The notes: generated by a model from the sequence alone, not told the origin. Shown: positions 44,341 through 57,140, counted from the first letter of the stretch. The stretch: 64,000 bases of DNA from Escarpia spicata (GCA_963995525.1 OZ023214.1:45064852-45128851), one strand, 5' to 3'. Numbers and translations: made by a program.

Positions 44341-45516
44341 GAGGTGTACCGTATCAAAACGTATTCATTCCCCATAAGTACTTTCTCTGCTACTTATGTC
44401 TTGCATGTTTATGCATAATTTGGGTGTTATCTACGCAAAAAGCCGATAAACAATTGTGTTTACGCGAATCATTTTGAGCTTGTTGCCACGTGGATGATTA
44501 ATTCTGCAGCCCGAGTATAATGAATATTCATGCACACGCAAAGACCGGTGACGTCACACACACAGCTAATATGTCTGGTTCTGAGGTGAGTTGATTCAAG
44601 CAATGGCATTGCAAATAAGCAATTTGTAGACATATGTATATTGACAGCTATTTTTATAAGTGCAGGAAGCGTATGCATTGTTTATTTATCCTGCTTCCCA
44701 ATGCCGTCAACCGAGTAACGTTTGAATTAAATAGAATTATAACGTCCGCCGACGGGTACGGCTGCAGTCGGTGTCAGCTGCCGCTGGAACTGTCACTGAA
44801 TCTGTCGAGCCCCTACTTAGACTACTACGGTAACTAACATAGCCTTAGGCAAGGGTCTCGCCTTTCTAGTTAGTAAAACTGCATTGTCCAATATTTGACA
44901 TGCAGTGAACGAAAATGCACACTAAAATATCAGTACCTCTATGCAATCATAGCAAGAGGATTAACCTGGTTCGTGGATGTAATTTGTTTGCCTAAATCTG
45001 GGATTTGGGTATGTGTGTCTACGGGTCTTGCCTTTCCAAATTCCAGTCAGCCGTTTTTGAAAAGTCACCGTTTCCCCACTTAGTTGAACCGAAACATAAA
45101 AATGTGAGATTCGTACGTTCACAGACTGTTTTAATGCTACAGCTACGATTGTTAGTAAACTTGGCTAGCATGTCATCATTCAATGTAAACGTTTTAGGTT
45201 TGTTAAAAAGTACACAATACCATATTGCCACGGAATTGTGCGATGCACGAATTTTGCACACCAGCAGATCTGCACTGTAGTATACATACGTTTTTATTCA
45301 TGAATATATATTTTTTTAAATCTAATAATAGATCAGATCAAGTTGCGCTGCTTCATGTGAATAGCACATTTAATAATAATAGTACTCGCTAAAAACAAAT
45401 TAAACATTTATTTTTCACATGTTACTTTACCGTTACTGTACACTTTTCACGAGAATGGCCCATATGTATAATTATATACAACATGAATTGTTACAGCAAG
45501 ACTAAAGGAAAATATA
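44341..45516. other. Intergenic DNA, no gene seen
   Basis: About 1.2 kb. Short open frames only. Confidence 0.5.
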
Positions 45517-45593
45517 CAGTGCACTCTGGATAAGGTCGAACTTCCAGGGACCCATGACAATACTGATAAGTGGAATTTCTGATAACTAGACCT

Positions 45594-47951
45594 CACAATA
45601 AAGGTCACCTCCTGGGTGTAGTTATCGTTCGAAACAACAGTGCAATAGTTACTACACGACCGAGTGTGTATGACCCGTGCTTATGTGACACACATGGAAA
45701 TCCATCCGGTGATCACATGGCCATAATGTTCTGTGTAAATGCCACAAAGCCTGCTCGAATGCGTAAAGAGATAGTTTTTCGACGATTGCGTCATATATGT
45801 CTTCCTGATTTCAAACGTGACATTACCTCTTTGCTACATGACATAAACAGTGAGGCATCCGTTAGTGACATGGTTGCCACATACAACAATGGCTTACGTC
45901 GGCTTGTTGACAAACATGCCCCACTGCGGAAGACGACCATAACATTGCGACCGGACTGTCCGTGGTACACTGACGAGCTTCGTGACGAGAAACAGCGTCG
46001 ACGGCGAGCTGAGCGCAAATGGCTGCAAACTCGTCTTGAGGTACATCGACAGGCATATCGCGCTCAATGTGTGGTCTTCAACAACATGCTGGTTACCACA
46101 AAGAAAAACTACTACACAGCTAAGATCGCCAACTGCAAAAATGACCAAAAACAACTATTTGGTATCACAAGAAACCTCATGGGCAATAGTGGCATAACGA
46201 CAATGCCATCGTATGTGTGTCCGGTGGACATGGCGCAACGCTTTGGTGATCACTTTATTGAGAAAGTTTCTAACATCAGAAAATACATCGTCGACTACGG
46301 TGAGAATCGTTCGGACATTACGTTGGCTGCTATGAGCAACGACGCGGCATTCAGTGGTGTCCCACTAGTCTGCTTTGAGACAGTCACTGAATCGGACGTT
46401 GAACGATTAGTTGCATCCGTTCCAGTTAAGTCGTGTGAATTAGATCCAGTACCGACGTGGCTGCTAAAACAATGTTCGCATGTGTTAGTTCCACTAATCA
46501 CCGCAACGATAAATGCGTCTCTCACCTCAACAAATGTACCTGCTGACTTCAAGCATGCAATCGTTAAACCACTCCTGAAAAAACCTACGCTGGATAAAGA
46601 CATTTTGAGCAACTACCGGCCAGTGTCGAACTTGCCATTTGTGTCGAAATTGGTTGAGAAAGTCGTTGCAAAACAAATTAGCACGCACGTTGATGAACAT
46701 GCTCTGCACGACCCTTTTCAGTCTGCATACCGTCGTGGCCACTCCACAGAAACAGCTCTTCTCCGTGTCAAGAATGACATTGCCGCGACACTGGATAGGA
46801 AATGTACAACAATTCTCGTGATGCTTGATTTGTCGTCCGCGTTTGATACAGTCGATCATGAGTTGTTGATGACTCGACTTGAACACTCATTCGGTATCAC
46901 CGATAAGGCGCTTGCGTGGCTGAAATCATATATTAGCCAACGGTATCAGAAAGTGGCAGTGGGAAGTGCCGAGTCGGTTGAGTCAATCTTGGCGTGTGGC
47001 GTCCCCCAAGGGTCGGTGTTGGGCCCTACTTTGTATTGCATGTACACCAAACCTATCGGAGATATTGTTGCTAAACACGGCATGGCGCATCACTGTTATG
47101 CTGATGACATTCAAATCTACCTCACGGTTGAACGAGATGAATCAATTGTGGCGGCACTGGCTAAGGTGGAATTGTGTGTTGCGGAAGTGGCTGCATGGTT
47201 GACTAGAAACAAGTTAAAACTAAACACAGAGAAATCCGAGGCGATCGTTTTTTCTCCAGCGAAGAAACGCGGCAGTCTGCCTGCCAATGTATACATCACA
47301 GTAGCCGGCCATCGAATTCAACCATCATCGTGCGTGCGCAGTTTGGGTGTGCTATTTGATAGCAACCTGAAAATGGAACAGCAGATTGCCAACACTGTGA
47401 AAAGCTGCTACTATCATATTAGAAACATTGGGCGAATTCGGCCACATCTGACGGAAGAATCATGCAAGACACTTGTTCACGCACTAGTGACATCCCGTTT
47501 AGATTATGGGAATGCACTTCTTTATGGTCTCCCACACACGGTGATGCAACGTCTACAAAGGGTGCAGAACTGTGCCGCTCGCCTAATTACTCGCACGAGG
47601 AAATACGAACACATCACGCCCGTGTTGCAGCGTTTACACTGGCTACCCGTTCATTTGAGACCGACCTACAAAGTGCTGGTGTTTACGTATTGTGCCTTGA
47701 ATGGTCTTGCGCCGGACTACATAAGTGAGTTAATTGGCTACCGTCCCATCAACAGAACTCTACGATCTACCTCACAGCCTCGCCTTTTGTTCGTACCGGC
47801 CTCACAAACTGTTACTCATGGTGATCACCGTTTCGCGGTTTGCTCGGCGGTTCTATGGAACAATTTGCCTCCTACGCTCAGGACAGCAACATCATTACAA
47901 GTGTTTAAAATACTTTTGAAGACTCACCTATTTAAACAAGCGTTTTTATAA
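45594..47951 (+). CDS. LINE A2 ORF2, truncated endonuclease and complete reverse transcriptase
   Basis: The frame is open from the element junction to the stop at 47949-47951 (about 785 codons). The first in-frame ATG is 45717, and upstream codons would need a non-element start. Only the end of the endonuclease remains (a 'GDHMAI' block in place of SDH). The RT has 'KPLLKKPTLDKDILSNYRPV', motif A 'LDLSSAFDTVDH' near 46827, motif B '[10 protein letters not shown]' near 46998, the catalytic 'YADD' at 47097-47108, 'KLKLNTEKSEAIVF', 'LGVLFDSNLKM' and a C-terminal 'RLHWLPVHL' domain. All catalytic Asp residues are present, but the element cannot move autonomously without its endonuclease. Confidence 0.9.
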   Translation, partial: HNKGHLLGVVIVRNNSAIVTTRPSVYDPCLCDTHGNPSGDHMAIMFCVNATKPARMRKEIVFRRLRHICLPDFKRDITSLLHDINSEASVSDMVATYNNGLRRLVDKHAPLRKTTITLRPDCPWYTDELRDEKQRRRRAERKWLQTRLEVHRQAYRAQCVVFNNMLVTTKKNYYTAKIANCKNDQKQLFGITRNLMGNSGITTMPSYVCPVDMAQRFGDHFIEKVSNIRKYIVDYGENRSDITLAAMSNDAAFSGVPLVCFETVTESDVERLVASVPVKSCELDPVPTWLLKQCSHVLVPLITATINASLTSTNVPADFKHAIVKPLLKKPTLDKDILSNYRPVSNLPFVSKLVEKVVAKQISTHVDEHALHDPFQSAYRRGHSTETALLRVKNDIAATLDRKCTTILVMLDLSSAFDTVDHELLMTRLEHSFGITDKALAWLKSYISQRYQKVAVGSAESVESILACGVPQGSVLGPTLYCMYTKPIGDIVAKHGMAHHCYADDIQIYLTVERDESIVAALAKVELCVAEVAAWLTRNKLKLNTEKSEAIVFSPAKKRGSLPANVYITVAGHRIQPSSCVRSLGVLFDSNLKMEQQIANTVKSCYYHIRNIGRIRPHLTEESCKTLVHALVTSRLDYGNALLYGLPHTVMQRLQRVQNCAARLITRTRKYEHITPVLQRLHWLPVHLRPTYKVLVFTYCALNGLAPDYISELIGYRPINRTLRSTSQPRLLFVPASQTVTHGDHRFAVCSAVLWNNLPPTLRTATSLQVFKILLKTHLFKQAFL

Positions 47952-48290
47952 TTCACCGACTAGGACATTTTATGTACTTTCTATTGATAAATGTATTTTT
48001 TGTTTTATTAGTTTCTTAACATATTTATGTTTATTCTTCTTGTATAAATGAATGTATTTCTAGTAGTTTTTATAAATGTCTTAATTTATGTAAACGCTTT
48101 TTTAATGATCTCTTTTTTAGTAACTATATTTAAGTTAATGTTATATTTTTTACATATTTATTTCTTAATTAGCATTTCTTTTTATGTAATATACTATTAT
48201 ATACGTGTGCATGTATGTAAAGCGCCCGAGGGCAATTTTAATTGATTGGGCGCTATATAAGTACTTTTATTTATTTATTTATTTATTTTA
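45594..48290 (+). mobile_element. LINE A2, 5'-truncated L2/CR1-like retrotransposon
   Basis: Starts at CACAATAAAGGTCACCTCCTGG, a position internal to the endonuclease of A1 (about 12035 there). It runs through a complete RT ORF and a 3' UTR to a GCGCCCGA...TTGGGCGC hairpin (48222-48253) and a (TTTA)n tail ending near 48289. The junctions lie inside a Tigger-type MITE. The uninterrupted frame suggests a younger insertion than A1. Confidence 0.93.
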
Positions 48291-48394
48291 TCAGAAGGTC
48301 CCCTTATTGGGACCTTTGCCCTGGACCGAGGAAAAGATTGACTTAACTTAGCGAAAATTCACTTATATGAGTTCGAGTTATTTGGAGTGCACTG

Positions 48395-50269
48395 TATATG
48401 ACCAATGCATACAGGTAATTACGTAGAAGCAAATTAAAAGTTGGCCAAAGTAATGGATTGAGATTTTAGTCTGACTGAATCAACATAACAAGGTTCTCTT
48501 GTATTTCTTTTCCATTTAGCCAGCTGTACACTTGGTGATAAGTCTCATAATCCAATATCTAAACTAAATTAATCTGCACAATGTTAAGTTAATTAACTCA
48601 TATTTAGGCTTAGTTTCCTAATTTCAACTTTGTTTATTTGCAGGAACATTGGAAATAGCTGAGCTGATGGAAAGAGGAAATTGAAGAGCTCTACTTAACA
48701 GTGCCATTAATTGGACATTGGGTCACCTGACATAAGATGATGTCTGACTTTGTTCTGCCTCATTCTGTTCTGTGCGACATCTACTGGGAAGTTGTACCTC
48801 ACTTCGAGTTTCAAATCGATGTGTGTATCTGATAGCTTTGTGTATCAAAATGGATAGCAGTGCAAACTGTTAACTGGCACAGTAGTGAAGAAGATGTCTG
48901 ACTTTGTTCTGCCACATTAGTTATGTGTGGCTTCTGCTGGGAATATGTACATCACTACGTTTCAAATAGATTGTGTAACCGATCGATTTGTGCATCCAAA
49001 TGCACATCATCCCGTCATAATGTTGCAAAATAGGAGTACATAATAACATTTATGTTTTCTTATGCTCATCAGCAAGTTCTACGTGTTCTACAGCATATTC
49101 TTCAAATTTTTTAAAAACAAGTTTGTGTTAGTGACCTATACTGGGAGTAGTGTATAAAAAGGTGTCGGCAAAGTTGCTTTTACAATTATTTTGACAAATC
49201 ATCAAATATAAATGTTCCACAACATTCAAAATGTTTCAGAGATCTTCTTGAGCTAAATACATCAATGATGACTGAAAACAGTATTTTTAAATATGCGTTA
49301 CTTTTAAAGTTTTGTAATTTTAACGTTATTTCCATCATACAATAGCCAACTTATTTGTTATCGAAACAGGAGTTCGATAGAAACAAATTCAATATCTTTT
49401 ACTCTAAATGATGGGCAGAACAAATAATTATTGCACTCTCTGTACAAAATAAAACGTGTTTTTACACTGATGCAGTATACTCTTTAAATTTTGTCGACTA
49501 TAATGTTATGCTCTTTATAGATCTACATTTTTCAAACCTGTAGATAGGAAAGTACATAACCACCTGTCCTATTTCAATACCGTAAATTAATTGAATGATG
49601 TATAATGTATTTATAATGCTTATGGAAATAGCAGCTGGATTTATGGTGCAAATAAAATGGTTTAATTATTGACTATTTCTCGGCTTCAGTCAGTTTCTGT
49701 TATCTAAACGTTTAATTAAAAGTTCACTCAGCCAGATCCATCTAGTGAAAAAGGAACATGATAGTACCATGATTTTTATGTTCCAACAAAAACAATGCCG
49801 ATCATTCAATATAACATCGGCGTCACCATCGGCGGCTTCGTGCATGGAGAGGTGGTGTTTTTTTCTTTTAAATCAATCCGTCTGTCATGGACTGTCGCTG
49901 TGTTCATTCTCCGTTTATTCCATTTTCTTTCTTTTCTTTGCTCAATATATGACATAAACAGCAGCTGGTCCACGTTTCATTTTGATAATTTTATTGGTCA
50001 CGACTCATTCGCATGGCGGTGGCTAATCCATATACACACACACATGTTGATGACGTATTTCTTGCATCTATTAACTCGGCGTAGCTAATCGAAGTCTGAC
50101 GGACAGTCCCGAATATTCATGAGCATACCTTATATGGATCATGAAGGTGGACCCAAAGCAGAAACTACGCGTACGCGGAGTTATTTTTTAGATATATTGT
50201 CAGGGTCATTAGTGATTAAGAAAACATAATTCTAATGAAATAAAGACATAGAATTACATGAAATAATCA
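48395..50269. other. Intergenic DNA with a diverged ~155-bp tandem duplication
   Basis: The segment beginning GATGTCTGACTTTGTTCTGC at about 48738 recurs in diverged form at about 48891, through a shared TTTCAAAT block. No gene is supported; the remaining sequence is AT-rich. Confidence 0.5.
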
Positions 50270-50740
50270 TATTAACAGGATTACCTAATAATTGCGTACA
50301 TTACAAAGATATTAAAATTCTCAAAGAATCCCTTTAAAAGATCATCTTTGCATAATAAAGGGTCATCTCACAAATAAAGGGGTCTTCTCAACTAAGTTAA
50401 TGGACCATTTCAAAACATAACAATAATATTTTATTTACTAAAATTAACTGGCTGATCATGTCAACTCATTCAGGGATCATCGCAAAACATTACAGGGTCC
50501 TCTAGTGAAATATTAGGGAAAAAACGTTATGGTGTCTTTTCGCAAAAAATGTAAATGTTCATTAAAAACAACTAACTGGTCGTCCCAATAATTTTAGAAG
50601 ACCGGCATAACTTTAAATGGTCATATCATAAAATAAATGGGTTTATCAAAAAGGCTAAGGGATCATTTCAAAAATAGAAATATTAAAATATTTGGCTGAT
50701 CATCGCAACACATAACAAGGGATCATATCAACAAATAAGT

Positions 50741-51616
50741 TGTAGGCCTACGTCGGTCAGGAGTCGACCACGGATGATGCGCCCTAGTTGGCTTTGTTGC
50801 GTCTGGGACAGCGTCGGGTGTGGCTGATGAGACCGATGCGGGGGTGACAGTCCCTGCCGCAGTGGTCACATTTGTAGGTCGTCTCTGGGTGGCTACAGGG
50901 TTGGTGCTTCCTTCGACGAGCTCTCCTGTCTTCAGTCAGGTTCCGCAGCTGTTCTTCGCCTGCCCTGAGCAGGTTCCGTAGAACATCTCTCCATATGGTG
51001 CGATCAGCGGCAGAAGGGTGATATTTATTGCCTTCATGTCACGCTTACAGAATCCTTGTGGCGCAGCTGGGGCCGTCCAACAGTCCTCCTGCCGGAAGAT
51101 AGTTCGCTGTAAAGAATGTCTTTGGGGATGCGGCCATCTTGCATCCTTCGTACATGACCAAGCCAGCGTAACCTGCGTTGTCTGAGCAGCGTGTACAAGG
51201 TGGGGAGGCGAGCACGAGAAAGGACCTCGGTGTTGGTCATTTGGTCTCTCCAAGAGATCCCCAAGATTCGCCGCAGACATCGTAGATGGAAGGTGTTGAG
51301 CTTCTTCTCTTGTTTGGCGCATGTTACCCAGGGCTGGTGACGCAGGCGTTGTACACTCAGTTCTCCCAGTTTTGAGTTCTCCCAGACACGTGTGATAAGA
51401 CGAGCAAGAGTGGATGCAGCTCTCCCTATGCGTCTGTTGATTTCGGTGTCCATGGAGAGGCTATCGCTGATAGTAGACCCCGAGTAAGTGAACTGGTGAA
51501 CAGCTTCCAATTTGCTGTCTATGGTGATGATGGAGGTGCCTCCACTCGTTTTTTTCATACTTATGCTAAGCCCGAAGTATTTGCAAGCGTGGGAGGTTCA
51601 GCCAGGCTTTGCAGTC
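50741..51616 (-). mobile_element. RTE/CR1-type LINE D, RT C-terminus with CCHC-like tail
   Basis: The minus strand reads 'CKYFGLSISMKKT', 'VHQFTYSGSTISDSLSMDTE', 'RLNTFHLRCLRRILGISW' (as 'KLNTFHLRC..'), 'LRWLGHVRRMQDGRIPKDIL' and 'GRPQLRHKD', then after a frameshift 'GFCKRDMKA', ending with a zinc-finger-like 'YKCDHCGRDCHPRIGLISH' and 'TRRC'. This is the C-terminal third of an endonuclease-reverse transcriptase LINE family common in marine invertebrates. It lies within foldback copy 2 with TAAGT on both sides (50736-50740 and 51617-51621), a candidate 5-bp target duplication. Confidence 0.88.
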
Positions 51617-52909
51617 TAAGTAGTCATCTCTCAATAAGGGGTTTTCTCAAACGACTTAGGAGAAAGCTCAAAATGTAATGTTAAGGAGTGATAATATAAA
51701 ATGAATAGAAACTTAAGGGAAATTCAAAATAATAATAACGAAGATCAGCTTAAACAGATAAAGGAGCAATATTAAAAACATAAAGTTAAGTGTACTGTCT
51801 ATCAATTTAAAAGTTCACATAAACGAATAACGGACATCTGATGTATTTTAAAATATGCCTAATGGTAATATTAAGGAATTATATATCAAATATTGTAATA
51901 TCATTGGACTTCATTCATATAAACGAATAACCAGTCTTTTAAATATGTTTGATATTAAGGAGTCATTAAGAGGTCGTTTTATAATCAAATAGCTAATCAC
52001 ATCAACACATGACGGGGTAATCTCATAGTCTTCTCGAAACAAATTAATTAAAGGGATCACCTAATGAAAAAGAATGAATCTTCTCAAAAATATCGTTACA
52101 AATTAACTAGTTGATCGTCTGAAATTAAGGGTTCTTCCTAACAAAATTAAAGGGTCTTCCTTCTCAAAAATGTTAAGGGACCATTTCAAAAATATACGTG
52201 TTGATTTCAAATAATTGATTGATCATCTCAACACAGTAAGTGGTCATCTCACAATAAAGAGGTTTGTTAAATAGGTCATTTCAAAAAGCGTTTATTTAGA
52301 AATCGATCAATAAATTCAGTAAATTAAATGATCATCTAATAAATACTTGAGTCATCTCAGAAAACGGGGGTCTTCCCAACAAAGTTAAGAGACCGTTTCA
52401 CAAATTGTAACGGGTCATGGCAACTGATTTATATGATCATGTAATCAAAATATATGTAATGAAATTAATTTAGTGGTAATTTATAAAAATGTAAAGGATA
52501 GTGATCAATTTAAGGAATCGTCTCACAAATTAACCGGTAATCTCAACATAAAAACAACCTCTCCAAAACTATTTAAAAAAAATTCTTTAAATTGTTTGTG
52601 ACATAATCTCTTATAATTAGCCATATTTTAAAATACATCAGGTGCCCGTTATTCCTTTATATGAACCTTTTAGTTGATTCAGATAACACTTTTAGTTTAG
52701 GGTTTTGAGATTACCCCTGTAATTGTTTCAGTTGATTATTATTATTATTACTATTATTATCATTTCAAGATTACCCTTAAGTTTCTAATACATTTATAAT
52801 AGCACTCTTCAACATTACATTTTGAGATATCCCCTAAGTTTTTTTTAGAAAACCCCTTTATTGAGAGATGATTACGTATTTTTAAGATGATCTTTTAATG
52901 TGTTGAGAT

Positions 52910-53780
52910 AATAATAATAATATTTATTTTTTATAGAGCGCAATTTCCAATAAATTGCTCAGAGCGCTGTACAAGAAGCTAATATAATAAAACATTAAAA
53001 TTTAGCAAAGGTATGTGCACAGTAGATATAAAATACAAATTTTATATAATAATTATAAAAACAGAACAATTTTATTTAATTACTAAAAATAGATAAATAA
53101 AAATATGTATATATAAAGCTGTTATTTAAACATTATTACGATATATAAGATACTTTATGTATATATAGAATAAATTATAGATATAATATTTACATATATG
53201 CAATCGTGGGTAGATAAATAAAATATAAGTTTAGGAGTAAAATGTCAAAGAAAGTAAAATGTCAACAGTATTCGGCTTTGAACATGTGTGTTTTCAGAGT
53301 CCGTTTGAACAGTGTTAGCTTTCCACTACATTTTATGTGAAACGGCAGCAGATTCCATAATCGAGGTCCTATCACTTCGAATGCACGATCACCAAAACTA
53401 ACAAGCTTCGTTCGCGGCACGTGTAGCAGATATTGTTGGGACGAACGTGTGCGCCCTGCAGAGCACTGTGTCTTCAGCATGTTCTCCAGGTACAATGGTC
53501 CGGTGCCGTTCAGACATCGATACACATGCATAAGAATCTTGAATTCGATTCGACATTTCACAGGTAGCCAGTGCCGTTCTTTCAGGATTGGGGTAATGTG
53601 ATCTCGGCGAGGTGTAAGAGTAATGATTCTTGCTGCCATGTTTTGAATGCGTTGGAGTTTATTCAAATGTTCAAGTGGTAGTCCAGCAAGCAGCGCATTC
53701 CCATAATCCAGTATGGACATGACGAAGGCGTGGACTAATGATTTCGTCGCATCTAAGGTAAGGTAACGTCTGATACTTAC
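52910..53780 (-). mobile_element. L2-like LINE E, RT C-terminus and 3' UTR
   Basis: A minus-strand frame beginning near 53770 reads 'SLVHAFVMSILDYGNALLAG', 'LQRIQNMAARIITLTPRRDH', 'ERHWLPVKCRIEFKIL', 'FGDRAFEVIGPRLWNLLP' and 'FKRTLKTHMFKAEYC', with a stop at 53262. The 3' UTR has AGCGCTCTGAGCAATTT...AAATTGCGCTCTATAA and an (ATT)n tail at 52910. AGAT on both sides (52906-52909, 53781-53784) looks like a target duplication. It is strongly 5' truncated. Confidence 0.88.
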
Positions 53781-55012
53781 AGATGATCAGCCAATTATTT
53801 TAACAACACGTCTATTTTGGCAATAATCCCTTAACCTTTTTGCGAAGGCCCCTTTATTTTATGATATGGCCATTTAATGTTATGATGGTTTTTCAAATTT
53901 ATTGTGACGATCAGTTAGTTGTTTTTAATGAATGTTTACATATTTTGTGAAACAACACCATAATGTATTTTGAGAAAACTCTATTATTTATGAGTTTATG
54001 AGAAGACCCTTTAAGATGATCTTGTAATTCTTTGAATCGAACACTTTGTTCATTTTAATGAACATTGGCATTTTGATATGACCTTTCATGAGAAAACCCC
54101 TTTACTGAGAGATGAGCACTTATTGTTTTGAGATGGTCCGTTCATGCGTTAATGACTTCTTACACATTTTGTAATGATACTTTTTTGAAAAGACCTATTC
54201 TTGTTATGAGGTGTGCCCTTTATTTAATTATTATTTTCGAAAAGATGGTCTTGATTCTATGAGTTGATCCCGCCGTGTTTTGAGATGACCAGCTAGTTCA
54301 TTATAAAATGACCCCTTAATGACTTCTTTTTAAATAATTCTTTAAATTGCTTTTGATATAATCTCTTAATATTAGACATATTTAAAATACATTAGGTGCT
54401 CCTTGTTCGTTTATATGAATGAATTCGAATGAGATTACACTTAACTTAAACTTAGTTTTTTTTAAGATTATCCCTTAATTTCAGCTGTTCGTTTTTATTA
54501 TTACTATTTTGAAATTACCCATTACCCTTAAATTTCTAGTAACTTTACAATATCACTCCATAACATTGCATTTTGAGATTTCCCCTAAATTGTTCGAAAT
54601 GACCCTTTAATTTGATCATATGATGATTAGTGAACGTCAACAGGGTGTCAGCATGGTTAGCCGTTAGGATGTCATTGTCGTCGTCCTCATGACCGTAATA
54701 ATCATTAAACTCATAGTCATCATCTTTGGCATCATAATCATCATCATTATCATTATTGTCGTCGTCGTCATCATAATCATAATCATCAACACCTTAATAT
54801 CACTAAGACGACGCCTTCTTTGTCTTCATCTTCTCCAACCTCGTCATCATTGTTATGTATTACCCTCATCATCACTGACGTTATCAACATTATTAGCATT
54901 GTCTTAATCAGTATCATCATCATCGTAATCATTATGATAATAATAATAATAGTAATAATAATAATGATAATCTCCATCGTTATACTTATCACCATTGCTA
55001 AGGTGACCCCTT

Positions 55013-55149
55013 GCTGTAATGACGACTCTTGCTTGTCCCTGTTAACGATTTTGCCCAATGATTCTTGTATGTTGCGCCTCTGAGCTCAGATTCCTGGGGA
55101 TTGAGGCGCTATCGAAGTTTGTCATTATTATTGTTATTATTATTATTTA
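55013..55149 (+). mobile_element. Short retroposon 3' end with (ATT)n tail inside the ATC block
   Basis: Foldback copy 1 reads AAGGTGACCCCTT directly joined to AATTGTCTTCATTTT (19660-19690). Copy 2 has 137 extra bases at that point, containing TTGCGCCTCTGAGCTCAG and GAGGCGCTATCGAAGTTTG and ending in (ATT)n. The body resembles the 3' ends of the L2-like fragments at 26760 and 59225. Confidence 0.8.
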
Positions 55150-55261
55150 TTGTCTTCATTTTCCTTGTCATCGTCATCATTTACGATCCTCATCATCACC
55201 GTCTCGTCATCATTACTAACATAATTATTATCACGTTCATTATCATCGTTATCATAATCAA

Positions 55262-55550
55262 CTTAGTCGTTTTTATTACATTACCGGTCGCGTTATTACA
55301 TTATCGGTCGAGTTATTACATTACCGGTCGATTATTACAGTACCGGCCGATTATTACATTACCGGTCGATTATTACATTACCGGTCGATTATTACATCAC
55401 CAGTCGATTATTACATTACCGGTCGCTTATTACATTACCGGTCGATTATTACATTACCGGTCAATTATTACATTACCGGTCGATTATTACATTACCGGTC
55501 GATTATTACATCACCGGTTGATTATTGCATTACCGGTCGTAACATCCGAT
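55262..55550. repeat. 19-bp satellite (ATTACATTACCGGTCGATT), about 14 copies
   Basis: Units of 19 bp with small variants (CACCAGTCG, TATCGGTCG). Copy 1 of the foldback element ends in three to four units of the same repeat (19798-19870), so this is an expanded element terminus. Confidence 0.93.
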
Positions 55551-56452
<902 letters not shown>

Positions 56453-56639
56453 TCACACACACAAACACACAAATACACACAGCCATAATATACGGCACAA
56501 CTACGTCAATCAATCAAAGCTGTTACGTAACGATGACATATTGCAGTTATCTATTCTACAGGCATATCCGTTAGGCAGTTTTGTCAATATTGCTTCTGAG
56601 TATGCCACAGTAGAACACATAAACTGAGCTGCGCTAGCC

Positions 56640-57140
56640 TGCTACGCCGGAGATCCGACACCACCAACCTCCGGTTCCATATCTACACCAGCCAGCCGTG
56701 CCTGAGAGCCATCAACTAGACTGCACTTACCTTACTAGATCTCTCTGCCGCTTTTGACACGACTGATCGCAACATTCTCATTGAACGCTTATTAAAGTGG
56801 TACGGCATATCTGGCACAGCTCTAAGCTGGTTTTCTTCATATCTTACTGATAGATACCAAACTAAAGATTGGTAACTGCTTTTCAGCTGCACTGCAGGCT
56901 TTATTTGGTGTTCCCCAGGGTTCTGTTCTTGGGCCTTTGCTTTGTACTCTTTACACCATGCCACTAAGCTGTGTTATACAAAGACATAACTTGGATCATC
57001 ATCTTTATGCTGATGATACTCAGATCTACATTTCGTTGGCTACCCCGGATACAAATCGCTCCCTTATCCAACTCAGTGATTGCTTCAATATATCTTCCAC
57101 TTGATGACTGACAGCAAGTTGAAATTAAATGCAAATAAAT
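56640..57140 (+). mobile_element. L2-like LINE G, RT catalytic core fragment
   Basis: Plus-strand pieces in shifting frames read '[20 protein letters not shown]' (motif A), '[14 protein letters not shown]', '[18 protein letters not shown]' (motif B), '[15 protein letters not shown]' (catalytic YADD at about 57008) and 'DSKLKLNANK'. It has at least two frameshifts and one stop. It breaks at 'NANK' near 57135, where minus-strand LINE H sequence begins. Confidence 0.85.

Larger units (their letters stand above)
45517..48394. mobile_element. Pogo/Tigger-type MITE interrupted by LINE A2
   Basis: The left end is TA|CAGTGCACTCTGGATAAG (TIR from 45517). The right end is the reverse complement, CAGTGCACTCCAAATAACTC, read from 48394 and followed by TA. 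Both are flanked by TATA/TA, as expected for a TA target duplication. The left arm (45517-45593) and right arm (48290-48394) carry related segments such as GATAAGTGGAATTT and CATATAAGTGAATTTT. All DNA between is LINE A2, so the MITE itself is only about 180 bp and non-coding. Confidence 0.8.
50270..55550 (+). mobile_element. Foldback element FB, copy 2 (with three nested insertions)
   Basis: Forward modules (GGGTCATCTCACAAATAAAG and similar) run from about 50330 to 52560. Complementary modules (GAGATGACC, AAGGCCCCTTTATTTTATGA) run from about 52610 to 54640. The ATC block follows, and then a 19-bp satellite to about 55550. Long segments are colinear with copy 1; for example 52225-52520 matches 18020-18300. 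The 'TGTATTTTAAAATATGCC' module occurs twice forward (51853, 51940) and twice inverted (52620, 54370), so this copy is larger than copy 1. It is split by LINE D (50741-51616), LINE E (52910-53780) and a short retroposon (55013-55149). Confidence 0.82.
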
